Source: a bacterium
GTDB taxonomy: Bacteria; Zixibacteria; MSB-5A5; GN15; FEB-12
Length of the DNA: 5,908 nucleotides
NCBI GenBank assembly: GCA_030640905.1
Contig: DAOWIM010000099.1
Location: forward strand, 1 to 5,908
Direction of reading: 5' to 3'
The notes beneath the pieces were generated by a model. It was not told the DNA's origin and did no database searches. It worked only from the letters and a program-made list of their open reading frames with translations. Both the position numbers and the translations under genes were made by a program. Positions 4,258 through 5,908 of the stretch are shown here, piece by piece; positions within the stretch are counted from its first letter, which is position 1, and the number at the start of each line of letters is the position of its first letter.

Positions 4258-5673
4258 ATGATGAAACACGTACCGGAACCTTTCAAAATCAAGACGGTCG
4301 AACCGATCAAAATGACCACCCTGGAATATCGCGAGAAGGCTATCCGCGAAGCCGGATACAATACATTTCTACTAAAGAGCAAAGACGTTTTCATAGATCT
4401 GCTAACCGACAGTGGCACAAGCGCTATGAGTGATGCTCAGTGGGCTGCGCTGCAGATGGGCGATGAGGCCTATGCCGGAAGTCGCAATTTCTACGAGCTG
4501 GAAGAAACTGTTCGAGATGTCTACGGCTACAAGTATTTCGTCCCGACTCATCAGGGTCGCGCTGCCGAACACATAATGTCGAAACTGCTTATCAAGCCCG
4601 ACGACCGTGTGCCCGGTAACATGTTTTTTACAACTACGCGTCTTCACCAGGAATTGGCCGGTGGAACATTTGTGGATGTCATCGTCGATGAAGCCCACGA
4701 CACTACCAGCGAACTCCCATTCAAAGGCAATGTCGATCTGGCCAAGATGCAGCGGCTTGTCGATGAGGTCGGCGCGGATCGAGTACCATACGTAAGTTAC
4801 GAAACCTGCGTAAACATGGCCGGTGGCCAGCCGATCTCAATAGCCAATCTCAAAGAGCTTCGTGCTTTCTGCGACAAGTATAACATCAAGATCATGCTGG
4901 ATAACACGCGCACAATCGAAAACGCCTATTTCATTCAGAAACGCGAGCCCGGTTACGCCGATAAATCGGTCAAGGAAATCGTCAAGGAAATCTGTTCCTA
5001 CACCGACGGCTGTACCTGCTCTGCCAAGAAAGACGGACTGGTTAATATCGGTGGCTTCCTCGCTATGAATGACGAGGATTTCTTTGTTGCTGCCAAGGGT
5101 GAAGTGGTCATCTACGAAGGGCTGCACACTTATGGCGGGATGAGTGGTCGCGATATGGCCGCTCTGGCCCAGGGGATCAGAGAGTCGGTTGAAACCGATG
5201 ATTACATCCGCTATCGTGTCGAGCAGACCAACTATCTCGGCGAACTGTTGACTGAAGCCGGCGTACCGCACGTTGTACCGCACGGTGGCCATGCAATCTT
5301 CCTGGATGCGCGACGTTTCCTTCCCCATATCGACCAGGAGCAGTTCCCGGCGCAGTCTCTGGCGGCGGCGATTTATGTGGAAACTGGCGTGCGGACGATG
5401 GAACGCGGCAATGTTTCCTCAGGACGTGACCCCGAGACCGGTAAAAACCGACAACCCGCTCTGGAACTGGTGCGACTGACAATCCCGCGGCGCGTATATA
5501 CGCAGAGCCATATGGACTTCACTGCCGAAGGCATCATCCGGCTGTATAAACAACGCAACAAGATCAATGGATTGAAATTCGTCTTTGAACCGAAAGTGCT
5601 CCGATTCTTCCAGGCCAGATTTGAAGAGTTGACCACGGCGACCACTCCGCAGGCTCATCTCTCAATTGAGTGA
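4258..5673 (+). CDS. tpl: Tyrosine phenol-lyase (beta-eliminating lyase family)
   Basis: This full-length PLP enzyme (471 residues; Citrobacter TPL is about 456) should split L-tyrosine into phenol, pyruvate and ammonia. Comparing with TPL from memory, the cofactor lysine is Lys258 in SAKKD, with Tyr72, Arg101 (THQGR), Asp215 and Arg218 (DNTR) as PLP-site residues and Arg406 (VRLTIPRR) for the substrate carboxylate. Residues that separate TPL from tryptophanase are of TPL type: Thr125 (FTTT; tryptophanase has Asp), Arg383 (RTMERG; tryptophanase has Ile) and Phe450-Phe451 (LRFF; tryptophanase has His in this segment). Differences are Leu289 where TPL has an active-site Met (288), and Ala256 for Gly before KKD. 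About 13 extra residues follow the usual C-terminus. Translation probably begins at the second ATG (4261). It is separated from the operon by 215 bases with hairpins, so probably an independent unit. Tryptophanase or general beta-lyase activity is less likely. Confidence 0.88.
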   Translation: MMKHVPEPFKIKTVEPIKMTTLEYREKAIREAGYNTFLLKSKDVFIDLLTDSGTSAMSDAQWAALQMGDEAYAGSRNFYELEETVRDVYGYKYFVPTHQGRAAEHIMSKLLIKPDDRVPGNMFFTTTRLHQELAGGTFVDVIVDEAHDTTSELPFKGNVDLAKMQRLVDEVGADRVPYVSYETCVNMAGGQPISIANLKELRAFCDKYNIKIMLDNTRTIENAYFIQKREPGYADKSVKEIVKEICSYTDGCTCSAKKDGLVNIGGFLAMNDEDFFVAAKGEVVIYEGLHTYGGMSGRDMAALAQGIRESVETDDYIRYRVEQTNYLGELLTEAGVPHVVPHGGHAIFLDARRFLPHIDQEQFPAQSLAAAIYVETGVRTMERGNVSSGRDPETGKNRQPALELVRLTIPRRVYTQSHMDFTAEGIIRLYKQRNKINGLKFVFEPKVLRFFQARFEELTTATTPQAHLSIE

Positions 5674-5908
5674 AGCTGATTCAGCGGGGCACAAGTGCCT
5701 CAATGGCCGTCAGATGTCCACATCTGACGGCATGCAAGCTTACATCAACATACGCGGCACATGTGGAGAGGTTGTCCCAGAAGTTGCATATTGTTGGTCA
5801 TTTGGTTACCATGCGACATTTGAGGCGTCGATGGTCTATATTCGGCCAGAGCGTATCCAGAAGACACTGATAGAAGTCCCAGAAGGTCTGGAAGGCTGAT
5901 TTTGCCGC
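5674..5908. other. Downstream region without a convincing gene
   Basis: Apart from the palindrome at 5706-5731, nothing can be identified. Two overlapping frames stay open here (5666-5899 from a TTG, 5670-5870 from an ATG), but both cross the palindrome, lack a Shine-Dalgarno and resemble no family I know. The 10-mer GTCCCAGAAG occurs twice (5775-5784 and 5877-5886), which is too short to interpret. Confidence 0.5.
5706..5731. terminator. Perfect palindrome downstream of the lyase gene
   Basis: GCCGTCAGATGT (5706-5717) and ACATCTGACGGC (5720-5731) are exact reverse complements with only CC between them. As RNA this gives about 11 pairs closed by a 4-base loop. It begins 32 bases after the lyase stop. 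There is no T-run on either side, so it is not a textbook intrinsic terminator. A 3' stability hairpin, a factor-assisted terminator or a unit of a dispersed palindromic family are the options. Confidence 0.55.

Noticed and set aside
4969..4992. Exact tandem copy of the 12-mer GTCAAGGAAATC inside the lyase gene
   Set aside because: It encodes VKEIVKEI. The spacing between Asp215 and Lys258 is unchanged relative to known TPL, so nothing was inserted. The match looks like a coincidence of similar codons in a helix.
4837..5328. 163-aa open frame on the minus strand
   Set aside because: It is antisense to the tyrosine phenol-lyase gene, which matches its family over its full length. The antisense product resembles nothing.
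5666..5899. Open frame of 77 codons from a TTG, and a second of 66 codons (5670-5870)
   Set aside because: No Shine-Dalgarno fits, the frames compete with each other, both cross the palindrome, and the peptides are rich in Cys/His or Arg without any motif.

Overview
The window is a bacterial chromosome segment with roughly balanced base composition, clear Shine-Dalgarno sites and genes almost all on the + strand. Nothing identifies the organism firmly. The proteins look like those of a free-living, possibly uncultivated Gram-negative-type bacterium, and I would not go further than that. I see no tRNA, rRNA, CRISPR array, transposase or phage gene.

Region 1-259 is gene-free and regulatory. 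It holds two overlapping hairpins (68-101), a near-consensus sigma70 promoter (TTGACA, 17 bases, TAGAAT; 165-193) wrapped in a 7-bp inverted repeat that could be an operator, and a 15-codon leader ORF that runs into the first gene.

Region 260-4042 looks like one operon of five recognised genes and one small ORF. In order these are an acyl carrier protein, a compact adenylate-forming ligase, a FabG-like short-chain reductase, a 53-aa ORF of unknown function, a formyltransferase, and a PIG-L/LmbE deacetylase. The recognised genes overlap each other by 8 to 23 bp, except around the small ORF, which fills the only larger gap. The first three can load an acid onto a carrier protein and reduce it. 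The last two could remove an N-acetyl group from an amino sugar and replace it with N-formyl. My reading, which is inference, is a decoration module for a surface amino sugar (O-antigen, capsule or flagellin glycan). The sugar synthases, aminotransferases and glycosyltransferases would have to lie outside the window.

Region 4043-4257 is intergenic. It has two hairpins after the deacetylase and then a second copy (60 of 68 bases identical) of a repeat whose first copy lies inside the small ORF.

Region 4258-5673 is a full-length PLP enzyme of the tyrosine phenol-lyase/tryptophanase family. It carries the residues that separate tyrosine phenol-lyase from tryptophanase. It is probably its own unit, unrelated to the operon before it.

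Region 5674-5908 has no convincing gene. It contains a perfect palindrome with 12-bp arms 32 bases after the lyase stop codon.
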